Below the pieces are notes generated by a model. It saw nothing but the letters and a program-made list of their open reading frames with translations, did not search any database and was not told where the DNA came from. Made by a program: the position numbers and the translations under genes. Positions 1 to 10,900 of a stretch of 64,000 nucleotides of DNA are shown in pieces (within the stretch, counting starts at the first letter, position 1; each line of letters starts with the position of its first letter). The stretch lies in NCBI RefSeq assembly GCF_001625305.1, contig NW_017802658.1:804575-868574 (forward strand). Reading direction: 5' to 3'. This DNA comes from Branchiostoma belcheri (taxonomy: Eukaryota; Chordata; Leptocardii; Amphioxiformes; Branchiostomatidae).

Positions 1-796
1 ACAACTATATATATCTGCTGTTATTTGAAAAAATCATATAACAAGATAAGAATCTATTAAAATGTTTTATTTATGATTATATGCACTTTATGATTATGTT
101 ATAATGAAGTATATACTCTGTTATAGATCCATATCACAAACACACCGTCGCCATGGTTACATATCAACACATGATAAAAAAAACGCTTCGCCCTTTTCAA
201 AAGGCTGTGTGCTCATAAACATTAGTCGTGAAACATTTTATGATGGAGCGGTAACTACTCTTCTATTGTAAAAACCAAGGACATCCGAATGACAATGTGT
301 TGATGTTTCACGGTTCATATCAAATCAATTTTATTGCTCAACAACTGTAACTGGTACAATATATGGCAAAAACGAAATAACAAGGGTAGATAAATGAACT
401 ATATTAGGTATATTTCTAAGAGGTAATCCATAATAATACTAAAGCTGATCTCAGTTATTTACAATATGGTGTTGCTTTTGTAGTGATTCATATATGTATT
501 TTCCAACGTACATCTAGATCTGAGTAGGGCATGAAAGGAGCATATTGAAGATATCTGGTTTTAAATGGGGCAATATAACATTGGTTTTGGAAGCTACGGA
601 TTGCATCAGCTTTTGTCTGTTTTCTTCATATGTTGGGCATGACATCATAAAGTTGAATCCGTCTTGAATATCATATTATGTCTATTTAGTACTAAATACT
701 GTTGAGTACGAGAATACTACTTGAAATTCACAACTTTTATTACTTTACGGAAATCTTCGACCTCTACATTTTGTGGTTCACTCTTGATTTTCACAG
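1..796. other. AT-rich stretch with no exon recognised
   Basis: No coding exon is convincing here. About 325-440 resembles 2744-2830 (shared words include tttattgc, caac and tggtacaat/gggtacaatgtatggcaa), so it is probably a decayed copy of a dispersed repeat. The rest may be intron of the lectin gene that follows, because the lectin exon at 797 begins in phase 1 and must have an upstream exon. Confidence 0.4.
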
Positions 797-1421
797 ATTG
801 CCCCCCTGGTTACACTCCACACGAAGATACCTGCTTCAAGGCGTACAACCAAACCGAGACCTACGACCAGGCCAGACAGGTTTGTTTGTTTGTTTGTTTG
901 TTTGTTTGTTTTGTTGGGATCTCCATTGATGTTTGTTACGCTGACACTATTATTCCTAAATATCTCGTAACAAGAAAAATTCAAAATTAATAAGAGAGAT
1001 CAGAGGTCAACAAAAACAAAATACTAGTAATTGAAACATGATTTGAGTGTTGTACGTAGATAAGAATGGTGTCAACAAAATTGACAAAGGTATAAATCAC
1101 TTAAATAAACTGAACACACTATAAACTGAACACACTAGGTTTGCAAAGCGGACGGAGGGCTTCTGGCCATGCCGAAGAACAACGACTTGAACAGCTTCCT
1201 GTCGAATCTGATGAGCTCCGTGGATCCAGACGCAAAGTTCTGGATTGGTCTGAACGACAAGCACATTGAGGGGGAATGGCTGTGGGAAGATGGAACTCCA
1301 CACGATCCTAATGTCGACTGGGGTCACTGGGGTGTGAGGGAACCCAACAACCAAGGAGGGGAAGACTGTGCCATCCGCCGTAGTACAGACTGGAATGACG
1401 TGGCCTGCAGTGTTTATCGAA
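797..1421 (+). CDS. C-type lectin domain protein, partial (two exons)
   Basis: Two exons, 797-879 and 1139-1421, join in frame (phase 1 in, phase 0 at the junction). The first gives the start of a C-type lectin domain (DCPPGY, then TCFK and the helix TYDQARQ). The second begins VCKADGGLLA and holds the family core WIGL, the calcium-site EPN motif and the WND motif followed by C. EPN usually goes with mannose-type sugar binding in this family. The protein is expected to be secreted or membrane bound. The domain should finish with one more Cys a few residues after SVYR, but the sequence reaches an N at 1422 and then a foldback repeat, so the last strand and stop are missing. No signal-peptide exon is seen upstream. 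The donor of the first exon lies in a (GTTT)n tract. The domain call is firm; the gene's full extent is unknown. Confidence 0.85.
880..915 (+). repeat. (GTTT)n microsatellite at a splice donor
   Basis: A short GTTT repeat starts exactly at the donor of the first lectin exon, so the donor reads CAG|gtttgt. Length changes here would sit right at the splice site. Confidence 0.75.
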
Positions 1422-1422
1422 N

Positions 1423-2112
1423 CATAACATTGAGTCATGGTTCAAACAAACATTGTCTTATCTATTGCATAGCGCGCGCAATTCTTAGGGGGGAAATGTC
1501 GAAAAATTATGTATCAAAAATGAGCATTTTTAGTTGATTCAGAACCAGAATCTTTTTTTTTTTTTTTGCAAATCAGAAAAAAAATGAAGAGGCGAATCCG
1601 AGAACCAACAAATTAAAATATTCAGATCTCTTGATACAGATTCAGATCTCTTGAACCGGTACAAGTTAAAATTTTCTGTCCAAAACGTCACTGTAATACT
1701 TTGTCCTTGGGGTGTCCTTGGTTTACAGAGCTACTGGTACAATTTTTACATCTGAGCATTAGTTATTGTTTCATAGATTATTCAAGATTTGAGTTTATGA
1801 GCAGGCAGGTCTTTTGAAAGACGCTTATTGCTCATTTGTCCAGACCATTTGTTTTATCATCAGATGCAACCATGGCGACGCCCACCATAACAGAATATAG
1901 ACGAAAAAAGACATGATGACCAGAGAAACGTATTTTAATCATTTAATAAACGTATTCTAAAAATTCGAAAAATGATTCAATGATTCAAAAATGATTCAAT
2001 GATGTATCCAAAATACATCATTGAATCATTTTTCGACATTTCCCCCCCAAGAATTGCGCGCGCTATGCAATAGATAAGACAATGTTTGTTTGAACCATGA
2101 CTCAATGTTATG
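1423..2112. mobile_element. Foldback element with about 80-bp inverted ends, next to an N
   Basis: The first roughly 80 bases (from cataacattgagtcatgg) return as reverse complement at about 2033-2112. The interior contains a second short palindrome around 1980-2030 (repeats of atgattcaatgatg and its complement) and poly-T/poly-A tracts. There is no coding capacity. It starts immediately after the only N in the window, so it may be either a real MITE-like insertion that truncates the lectin exon or an assembly joint. Confidence 0.6.
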
Positions 2113-3196
2113 AAACACAAAAAGGGTGAGAAGCGACCAAAGCTGGCAGACGTTTTGTTTTAACATTTACGCGCAGTTTTCTAATATACATGAAGCTACC
2201 ACATCGGGTTCTGAAAACAAGACGAGAGGGGCCGGGGGGGGGGGTCAGTGGAGGCTACATGAGAACCCCTTATGGATGAAGTCGCCATTATAGGAGTGAA
2301 CTAAAATTACGGTTTTGATCGATGATCGATTGAAAACCCTATCCTACATCTCTCTCGACCCTTTACCGTTTGTATCACCCCTCAGAAAAGTGACAATATG
2401 CTACGGAAGATGACTCATGTCCCGGCAAAATAATATTAACTTATCGTCCCATATTTCACTGCATTCAATTTAGGCTCCCCACAACTTTCTGCCTATGACT
2501 TGTTTATTAACATAAGTATTTTGTAAGCTGCTCTGTTTTGGGCTTGCTTTCGAATTGAGTACAGTAGAATGACTGCAAGAGGTGGGAACTTAGACTTGCA
2601 TGAAGTTAACATTGAAGTTTTCAACTGAAGAATAAAACGCAGTCTGTGGTTTGTTTAAGTGCGAAAATGGTAGCCTGGGTGCCATCAAATTTTCGGGGTT
2701 ACCGTTACAAATCGGATGGCACCCATGGATCACCTGATACAAAGTCAACGTTTATTGCACAACGATTGTCACGGGTACAATGTATGGCAAATAATAAAGT
2801 TACTAGTTGGTATGTGTCTAACATAATGCTATATATATGGTCAACGGACATTGTATCTAACAGAATATTATGAATAACTACTGGCTAGAGAATATTTTGA
2901 CTCTACATGTACATTCTACATTATGCTAAACTATACACATGAAGGGTACAGTGAACAGTTGTACCTAATTATACTAAACATGTTCTATGGCTACTAAACA
3001 GAGTGTATACTAAGTTACTTGCCAGGAATGTTAAGATTCTACATACAAATGCTACGAAACGCTATACTATATACATGTAGTTGATAAAAATTCAGTGACT
3101 CTACTTATACAGCTATACTAAGATGTCTTTTTTGCATGGCATTATAAATACGAAAAATAAATACATAAACAAGTACTGTAGATAAAATCGTCTTAC
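2113..3196. other. Non-coding stretch, repeat remnants
   Basis: It holds a G-run at 2234-2246 and a dispersed-repeat remnant at about 2735-2880 (tttattgcacaacgattgtc, related to 325-440). No exon is recognised. It could be intron of the - strand gene whose first exon is at 3197-3272, but no second exon was found on that strand. Confidence 0.4.
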
Positions 3197-3272
3197 CTGC
3201 AGCTGATGCTTGACAGCAGACACCGAGCAAAGTGCACGCCAGTATGGTAATACTGATCCAACGCATGAACAT
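3197..3272 (-). CDS. Signal-peptide first exon, orphan
   Basis: On the - strand an ATG at 3272 opens 25 codons ending exactly at a good donor (GCAG|gtaaga at 3196). The peptide starts MFMRWISITILA, runs through CTLLGVCC and ends QASAA. It has a positive residue near the start, a hydrophobic core and small residues at the end, a textbook secretory signal. The exon ends in phase 1, matching the phase-1 entry of many extracellular modules, including the lectin exon at 797. The rest of the gene would lie to the left on the - strand, yet the only secreted-type exons there are on the + strand. Either the gene continues beyond the window or the order or orientation around the N at 1422 is wrong. Confidence 0.6.
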
Positions 3273-4390
3273 CTTCGATTTTGTTTAATCTACTTCAAGT
3301 GTGTTGTTGAGACAACGTCCGCTTCTCTTCAGAAAAACGCGCCTTTCTGAGTGATCATTGCAATAGAGCTTCTACATTGCGCAAGCGCAAAGCTTTCATA
3401 TTACCGAAATTAAAAATTTTACATCCGAATCGCCCGACCGTTTTACGACTGAAGGACGACCAAGAGAAGTATTGAAAACCGTAGAAAAAAGGTTCTTTCG
3501 TATTACTTATGACATTATATTTTTCATTCATGTGGCTATCACGGAAAATATCATAAATACCGCGTACAAATAATTGCAAAAAATGTGGACTTAAGTATGA
3601 AGGAAGAAAATGGGGGACTGAAAAAAAAAACAAAAGAGGAAGAAGAATGTATGAAGAAGTGAATAAAAGACTCAAGAAAACTTGATTGTTCAGGCTTCGT
3701 ATGCTGGTAATGTTACAAGCGCATAGAACCAGAAATGCATGGAAAAGCAGGATTTATACTGGGAACGAATTATGATACGTTTAATAAATACTAGGTTCGT
3801 GACATGCATGCACGAAAATGTGTCCTTTAGGTCCATTCAAGTATACGGTTTCTGTAGGCAACAGTGGTCCACACCCAAAATGTTTTGTGGAGTAATACAA
3901 GTGAACATTCATTGAAACAGCTGTATCTATACTCATTTTGCTTTACAATTCAACAAATGATTCAAAACAACCGAAGAAGCTTCTTGAAGCTTTCTACACA
4001 AGAAATAAAAAAAATCCAAAAGCATAGATACAAATGCGCCACAAAAGCCTCAATTTCTACTGCCAGCGAATTGTGAAAAGTTGCAGAAATACAATATTAT
4101 GTGTATGAAGAGGTGTCCTTTTGGTCTATTCGAGCGAATAATCGTGTTCTAGGCAACAGTGCACCTAACGAGCCGAGTTGAGTTGAGCCACACCAAAGCC
4201 GTAAAACTATGCAGAAATGATCATGTAATGGACCGGTAAAATGTAACACAGCTCAAGGTCTTGCCTAGCTGTTTGGAAACAAAGGATATAGGACTTCAAA
4301 CACTTCATGTACATGTACATGTACTTGTTTTCCTTCAGAATCGGATTTTATGGATAGGCAGCAAAGTTTGCATCTGTGAATTACAACTCT

Positions 4391-4709
4391 AAGGCCACAC
4401 CAAGTTGATTTGTTGGTTCTCGATCGGATTTTTCAGAAAAAAATATGAGGCAACAAGGAGAAAAAATAAAAGGTATTCTATGATAGCCCCAAATGCTATG
4501 ATAGGAGACATGAAGTCAAGATTCCCCGCTGGTTTGTAATTCGAACAATGAATTTCAAACTTTTAATCAAACCACTGCATTGATAGATGGAAATACTATT
4601 TATATATAATAACAACTCTGAAGAGAAGAGACTTCCTTCAACTGTTTGGGCCAAAATATGAGCATTTGGGAGCATGAAATTCAGAGCATGAATTTTTTGG
4701 TGTGGCCTA
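4391..4709. mobile_element. Foldback element, AGGCCACACC-ended family, copy 1
   Basis: It begins aaggccacaccaag and ends ttggtgtggcctaa, an inverted repeat. The same termini bound two further elements (43134-43544 and 44031-44372) with different interiors, which marks a MITE-like family sharing only its ends. No coding capacity. Confidence 0.65.
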
Positions 4710-7177
4710 AACGGTTAATAGTTGACCAACTTAACTTTTGACAAAACTTAAACTATCATAAATAACAAGTCTGAAACTCTTACTTCAGCCCTGGACATTT
4801 TTATATAAAACACCATACACGGGTTTTAACCAAGTTAGCAGGAAAAACATTAATTTAGATATTTTGTAAATTTTACAAAATATCTGAAATACAAAATTAA
4901 TGTACCATTGAAGCAATATTGAAACATGAATACAAATTTAAAGATTATACGACTTTAAGTGGCAGTATTTAACAAAATATTGTCCAAAATAATAAAAAAT
5001 TCATTCTCAGTTAAATATGAAAGTAAGAAAAACATTAGAATTATGACTTATTCTCCCTTTTCCTGACACAATTTTATGAAAATTGTTATTTATGATATTT
5101 GCTGGCTAGTGTAACATAAGTTCTACTTACATGTAGTTCCCTGCAGAAATTGAAGTGGGTAGTGACATCATCTAAACAACATAGACTTTCACATACATGC
5201 TTATGAATTATTATAACAATCATGCATGTGTTGCTATGCTCTGGTGGCAAAGTATATGACTGTATAAACATGTACATGAAACTGACACATAGTTGCTTCA
5301 AGAACTAATTGCATGAGGTATTACACTTTAAAAGTATAAATTTTTGATAAAGGCAAATTTTTTTATAATTCTGCCACAACCCATTTTAAAAAACACCACC
5401 TTATGTCATATGAAAAAACAGAAAATGATGTCATTGAAAATTTACAATTATTTTAAGGTGGCTTAAAATAGTACATTATCATCACTAGAAATGAAATTTT
5501 GTCTCATTTTTGATATCTTAATTCTGTAATAAATGTCTTATGTCATGTTTGTCAAGAAATTCAGAATTCATAATTCTAAATGTGGTCAAGCCTTTTCACA
5601 CAATATTTGTTACCATACCAGATCATATCATGTGTTATAATTATAATTAACAAACCAGAGAAATAACCTGATGTTTTTATACAATGTCATCATGTCTTAT
5701 GTTTACCCAAATCTCATTATGTACACCATTACAAAGCTAACTACTTAATGTATAATATGTAATATATCTAAGCCTGAAAAATCTTAAATTCCAATGCAAC
5801 TTCCCTGTTTATTTAGTACGTACTGTTGTTGACAGCTAAATGAAGATTCAAAAGTAAGAAAAACTAAAATGGAAAAGAAACTGCATGTATTGTGCACAAC
5901 TGACGTCATGTGTGTCTTGAAGGACCACAGGAAGAATAGCTACATTTGTTGTAAGCTAAATGTGGATCCCAATAAAGTCAAAGTCAACTGTTCTACAGAA
6001 CCATGTATTTATATTACACTGTGCGAATTCTCAAATGCAAGAATGAATGTAAGAATTGCTGTTTTATGCTGTAAGATAACTTGGGACATTTTTCTAAGGA
6101 ACTGCTCTGCTCTACTTGGAGCTCTCAATTAGACTGACTCTAAGATTATTTTATCATCAAAAAATTCTGAAAAGAAAATATTCGGTCAGTCTTTTTTTTT
6201 CTTAAATTTGAAAATTGATCACATAAAACCACATAACATAGTATATTGGGCTCAGTATGAAACATATTGCATCAAAACTTTTGCAGAAAAAAAACCAGCA
6301 TGCCCAATTGTAGTAACTAGCTTAATTTTGTACAGTTCCAAAAGCTGCGATTTATTGGTAGCTTCAGCACCAATTAGAAGGTGTGTTACATAAGCTTGCC
6401 TGGACCAATCACATTGGTAGTTACATGTAAGTGTCTACTTGTCCAATAGTAAACATTCTTGCATTGAATGGCTTATAAAAGAATCTTCTATTCTATCACA
6501 TGGTTACACCTAAAATGCATGCCAGACCAATCAAAAAGGAATGTCTCTGTCAGTCTACCAATCAGATTTGTTCTTACATACTAGTATTGTCTTATGTACA
6601 GTTGGTCACATGATATTACCACAAAAACAATGTGCTACAATGATAGAGAACCAATCAGAGAAACAGTATTTACCAAAATAACAGAGAAATAACCATATCA
6701 GGTCCAGATGTTTTCTTCATTAATTCTTCTCTTGCTAGTATCACAAACATACACATGTTGCTTCTGTCTTTGAAGAAGATGTTGTTCTAAAAACAGTATG
6801 AATTTGTTCTACAAGCTGTAATCTAGTCTCTACTGGAAAAGAACAAATCTTAACACCTCCAATGACCTGAAAAACCCCTAACAGTTTTCAAGCAGTTAAT
6901 ATACAAACTGCATTGTAATTCTGTAATCAGTGGAATGATTAAAATAGCAGATACAACTTTACACAGGGGATGTCCCTATACTTGTAGTCTTAAGTAAAAA
7001 TACATACTAGCTAGTGAAAGTTGCCCATTAAATACAATGTTGGTACTATTTACAATGAAAGATTTGCAGTTGGTAAAATGCTGTAACAACAGTTGTTGAC
7101 TTGAAGGTCCACCTGTGTTGTTAGAATTCATTCCCAAGAAGCAAGATTTAAACTGGAATCTCCAGCACAACGTGGAA

Positions 7178-7183
7178 TTTATT
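7178..7183 (-). promoter_or_regulatory. Candidate polyadenylation signal of the UEV-RING gene
   Basis: Reads AATAAA on the - strand, 744 bases past the stop codon at 7927. It is the nearest perfect hexamer I noticed; position and strand fit but nothing else confirms its use. Confidence 0.3.
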
Positions 7184-7926
7184 TGTGGCTTACCCTAAGA
7201 TTTGACAGAGACCGCACAACTCTTAGTTCAGGAATGTGCAATCCACCATTTTGAAGACAATTTGTGTCTTAATTTGGCATTAATAAGGATCTACATCAGA
7301 TGTACAAATGTAGTGTGAACCTATAAACCAAGAACAAGAAGGCCTTAGGCAAGGCAAAAACGCTTGGTCATAGATTGAAACTAAATCCTTGTGATTCTCC
7401 TATAGTTCTACCCTGAGATCAAGGTTTGTGTGGGAAATTTCTTAATTTTATGCAGAAAAAGCACACCACTTAGTTGATCATAAGTTGTAAGTGACATCAT
7501 AGAAGCAATAAAGACTGCTACTGAATAGCAAAGTCCTTTCATTCACAACCACTTGTTTATCACTAGCCGACCTTTTGATGGCCCTTTGCCATCTTCACCA
7601 GGGCTATATTGACTTGTTCTCTGTGCACTGAAGCCCTGATAAAGATTGCAGACAGTCATAGAATGGTTGGCACCACTTCTTGTTAAACAAGTGGTTGTGA
7701 ATAGAAGAATTACTAGTTCAATCATTCACCAGGTTGGCCAACCTGATGAAATTATTTACAAAAGACTATCACTGTTCTGATGTAATTTGTCTTGAACCTT
7801 CTCCATTGTGCTAGAAACGACAGTTTAAGTCCTACCTCAGGACAACAGTTGTTGTACTGTGTGCAGTGGACAACATCATGAACAAGTGCCATGCTTCTAC
7901 TCATACAGAACTACTGCTGACTTTTG

Positions 7927-10900
7927 CTATTCGGCCACCCCGGCATGGTATGTTCGGATGATGTCCTTGATTTTCGAGCGGCACATGGGGCAGTTGGCCT
8001 GGGCGTCCAGCACGGCCTGCCCACACTCGAAACACATGCACATGTGCCCGCAGTCGTACACCACCGAGTCCACCTTCTTGTCCATGCAGATGAGGCAGAG
8101 CACCCTGTCTGCAGACTTGGGCGGCTTGTCGGCTACGGGCTGGTCTGCCTGCTGGGGGGCAGAACTGGCGGAGGTGGGGGCTGTTCCTGTAAAAGGAACA
8201 AGTTTGGCATAGATAAATCATAAAATCTAATTTAACATCCGTGTCCGTAATATCACCAGGGTCCATAATATCGCCACCTTGAGAAACAGTGTGCTTTAAG
8301 ATATTTTTACTGCAACATACTTCTGGTATGCACTCCTTCACACCTCAAATGTACATACCTAGGGTATGTTGCAGTAAAAATATCTTTAAGCACACTGTTT
8401 CTCAAGGTGGCGATATTATGGACCCTCACCAGGTGATATTATGGACACTAAAATTTGAAGAAAAGGGACTTGATTCATAGTATACAAGCAGAAAGTTTCT
8501 TGTATTAAGGGATAGAATACTGGCTGAAATTGGAGTTGTACCTGAAAAGGAACAAGGTTAGAAAATTCCCAAGATGGAAATTGTCAATCTTAATGCAGCT
8601 GAAAAGGAAAGAGGCCATAGGTTTTACTGGACAGGTATTAAAATCAACTTAGTTTAGCAGAAAGTGTATGTCCTGGTATCAATAATGGCAGAAGTATTTA
8701 GAGTGGGATCTGTACCTGAAAACAATATCAAAATAGACTTACTATAATATTTCATGTAATAACAAATAACAGAAGACCAGATGGAAACAAGCAGTATCCA
8801 ATAGGTACTTTGTACAATATCCTTTCAATCTATAGCCAAAAGTAAATATATTTTCAGCCTGAAGAAAAAATAACACAGTAAAGCATGAGAATAACGCATC
8901 AAGGATTCAATTTTCTCTCAGAAAAATAGACTTGCATTACTGTATGTTTGTTCTCACCTGACTCACCTGATGTAGTACCAGGTGAGACGACCGTGTTGTC
9001 TGCCCCTGTGGCATCAGCCAGGGCGTAGACTGGCGGCTCCTCACCAAACACAATCCTCATCACCTGGATCAGACTGAACAAGTCACTGTTTGCCTGGAAT
9101 AGTGACAAAAACAAGATCTATTTAATGTAGTACAGAAAAACCTCACAAAGAACCCATTACACCTTTTGAAAAAGAGTAGGGGCATGATCCGGTTTGTGAT
9201 CGGCAAATTCTACAGTCAGGAGTTGGTGATTCACTTCAAATCACCTGGACACAAGCTTGGCAAACCACCATATTAACCTCAAGGTTTGACCTTAAGAATA
9301 GCCCTGTGCAAGTAGGGCAGCCTTGGCAGTATCTTCAGCCAAAAGGAATGACAAAAATTGTTGTGAAAGGAACTAAAGTTTCTTTTTATTCACATACATT
9401 AATTGCATGAGTATTCGGCAAAAAGCACAGATAGCTTAAATGTGACACCTTCTATCCAATAACATAAAATCAGAAATACGTCGATGAAGGTTAGACATCC
9501 AGGTAATACGATACGCCAAAAAGCATTTACTCAAGCAACTGGATATGATTTTGAAAATGTCAGACGTTTCAGCTAGTATCCACTAGCTTTCGTCAGAGAC
9601 TGAGAGACCAGAGGGGAAAACAGGTTTATAAGCACAACCTATTGATTGATATGCAAATAAAGTGAAGACAAATTTTTTTGGAAGTCGAAAAAGGAACAAA
9701 AGTCAGACAAGTCAAGACAAGATGATGCAAATTAGTCTGAAAGCTCAGAAACTATATAAAATCAGAGATATTTATGACAATGCATCTTCAGTCTATGTCA
9801 AGAAATGAATCCAAGTTGCATGAACACAGATAAACTTGAGTTCTCAGATTGAAGCTGTTTTTAACATATCTTGACTGTTAGAGTAAGTAATCATAATGTT
9901 TGTGGTTCTACCATTGTCTATGCAATCATATGAAAGTTAAATCTCACATTGTGGTCATAACCTCACATCACGGTTAGTCTACGTAATCATAGATAACAAA
10001 AAACTACAAAACGATAATTGTTAAAAATCTCACATCTTTCCAGTCGTCCAGGTATGGCAGTTGCACCTTCCCGTTAGCGTTGACGTGTTTACACCTGTCA
10101 TTGATTCTCATGTTGGCGGTCGGTACGATGTAACAGACGGGCGCTGCGTTAGGATGGTCCTCGAACAGCCAGACCTTGAGGGGGATGTTGTAGGTACTCT
10201 CCTTGTAGATTACAGGTACCGTACCCTTCAGACATAGCAACTCTCTCTTGGATGCCCCAGGAGTACCTATTATAGAGAGGTAGAGACAACTTAAATTTAA
10301 TCCCATTGAAATACCACAGTAACTGTCTTTTTCTTCTTTTCTGCTTATCAAAAAGGTGTGGCCATATACATAATATATGTAGGGGCTGTAGGTTACTCTA
10401 CTCATAACTGTATCTTGGGCAATTATTGGAAGGCATGAGTCCCCATCCTTTTACCAACCCAAACGAAGATATAGGTAGTACTACCCATTTACACCTTGTC
10501 CTCAGAATGAAGAAGATCCTGTAAAATGCCATTCCCAACAACACAGTGTCTGACCCAGGGCTATCAGGAATTGAATCCATGACCTCTCAATGTCTGCTAG
10601 CCTACCCACTAGGTAATCAAACTCACTTAATACCTGACACAATTTGTACATGTATGTCACTGTAAAGAAGACAGGAAGCCAGCGGAAATTATCATAAACA
10701 GTTGCAAATTTTGCTCAGCCTCTGAATATGTGTCTGAAATTCACTTCAGGAACTATTTATATTATATTATCCAACATTTGAAGGACTAGTATGAAAAACA
10801 CTTAAATCATGTGAGGAGATGAACACAGGTTTGTTAAGATGACAAAATAAAAAAAACTACCTAAACTTTAAGGCTAAGGAAACCCTGTATTGAAGAGACT

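Larger units (their letters stand above)
3273..7926. other. AT-rich intergenic stretch
   Basis: No exon is supported. It holds a foldback element at 4391-4709, a (TGTACA)n-like run at about 4306-4325, and several ACCAATCA words between 6400 and 6660. The right part probably includes the 3' UTR of the UEV-RING gene: a - strand AATAAA is present at 7178-7183, about 745 bases past its stop codon. Confidence 0.4.

Noticed and set aside
7901-8341. 146-codon open frame on the - strand over the RING exon
   Set aside because: It is the wrong frame of the RING exon; the true frame gives the C3HC4 pattern and stops at 7927.
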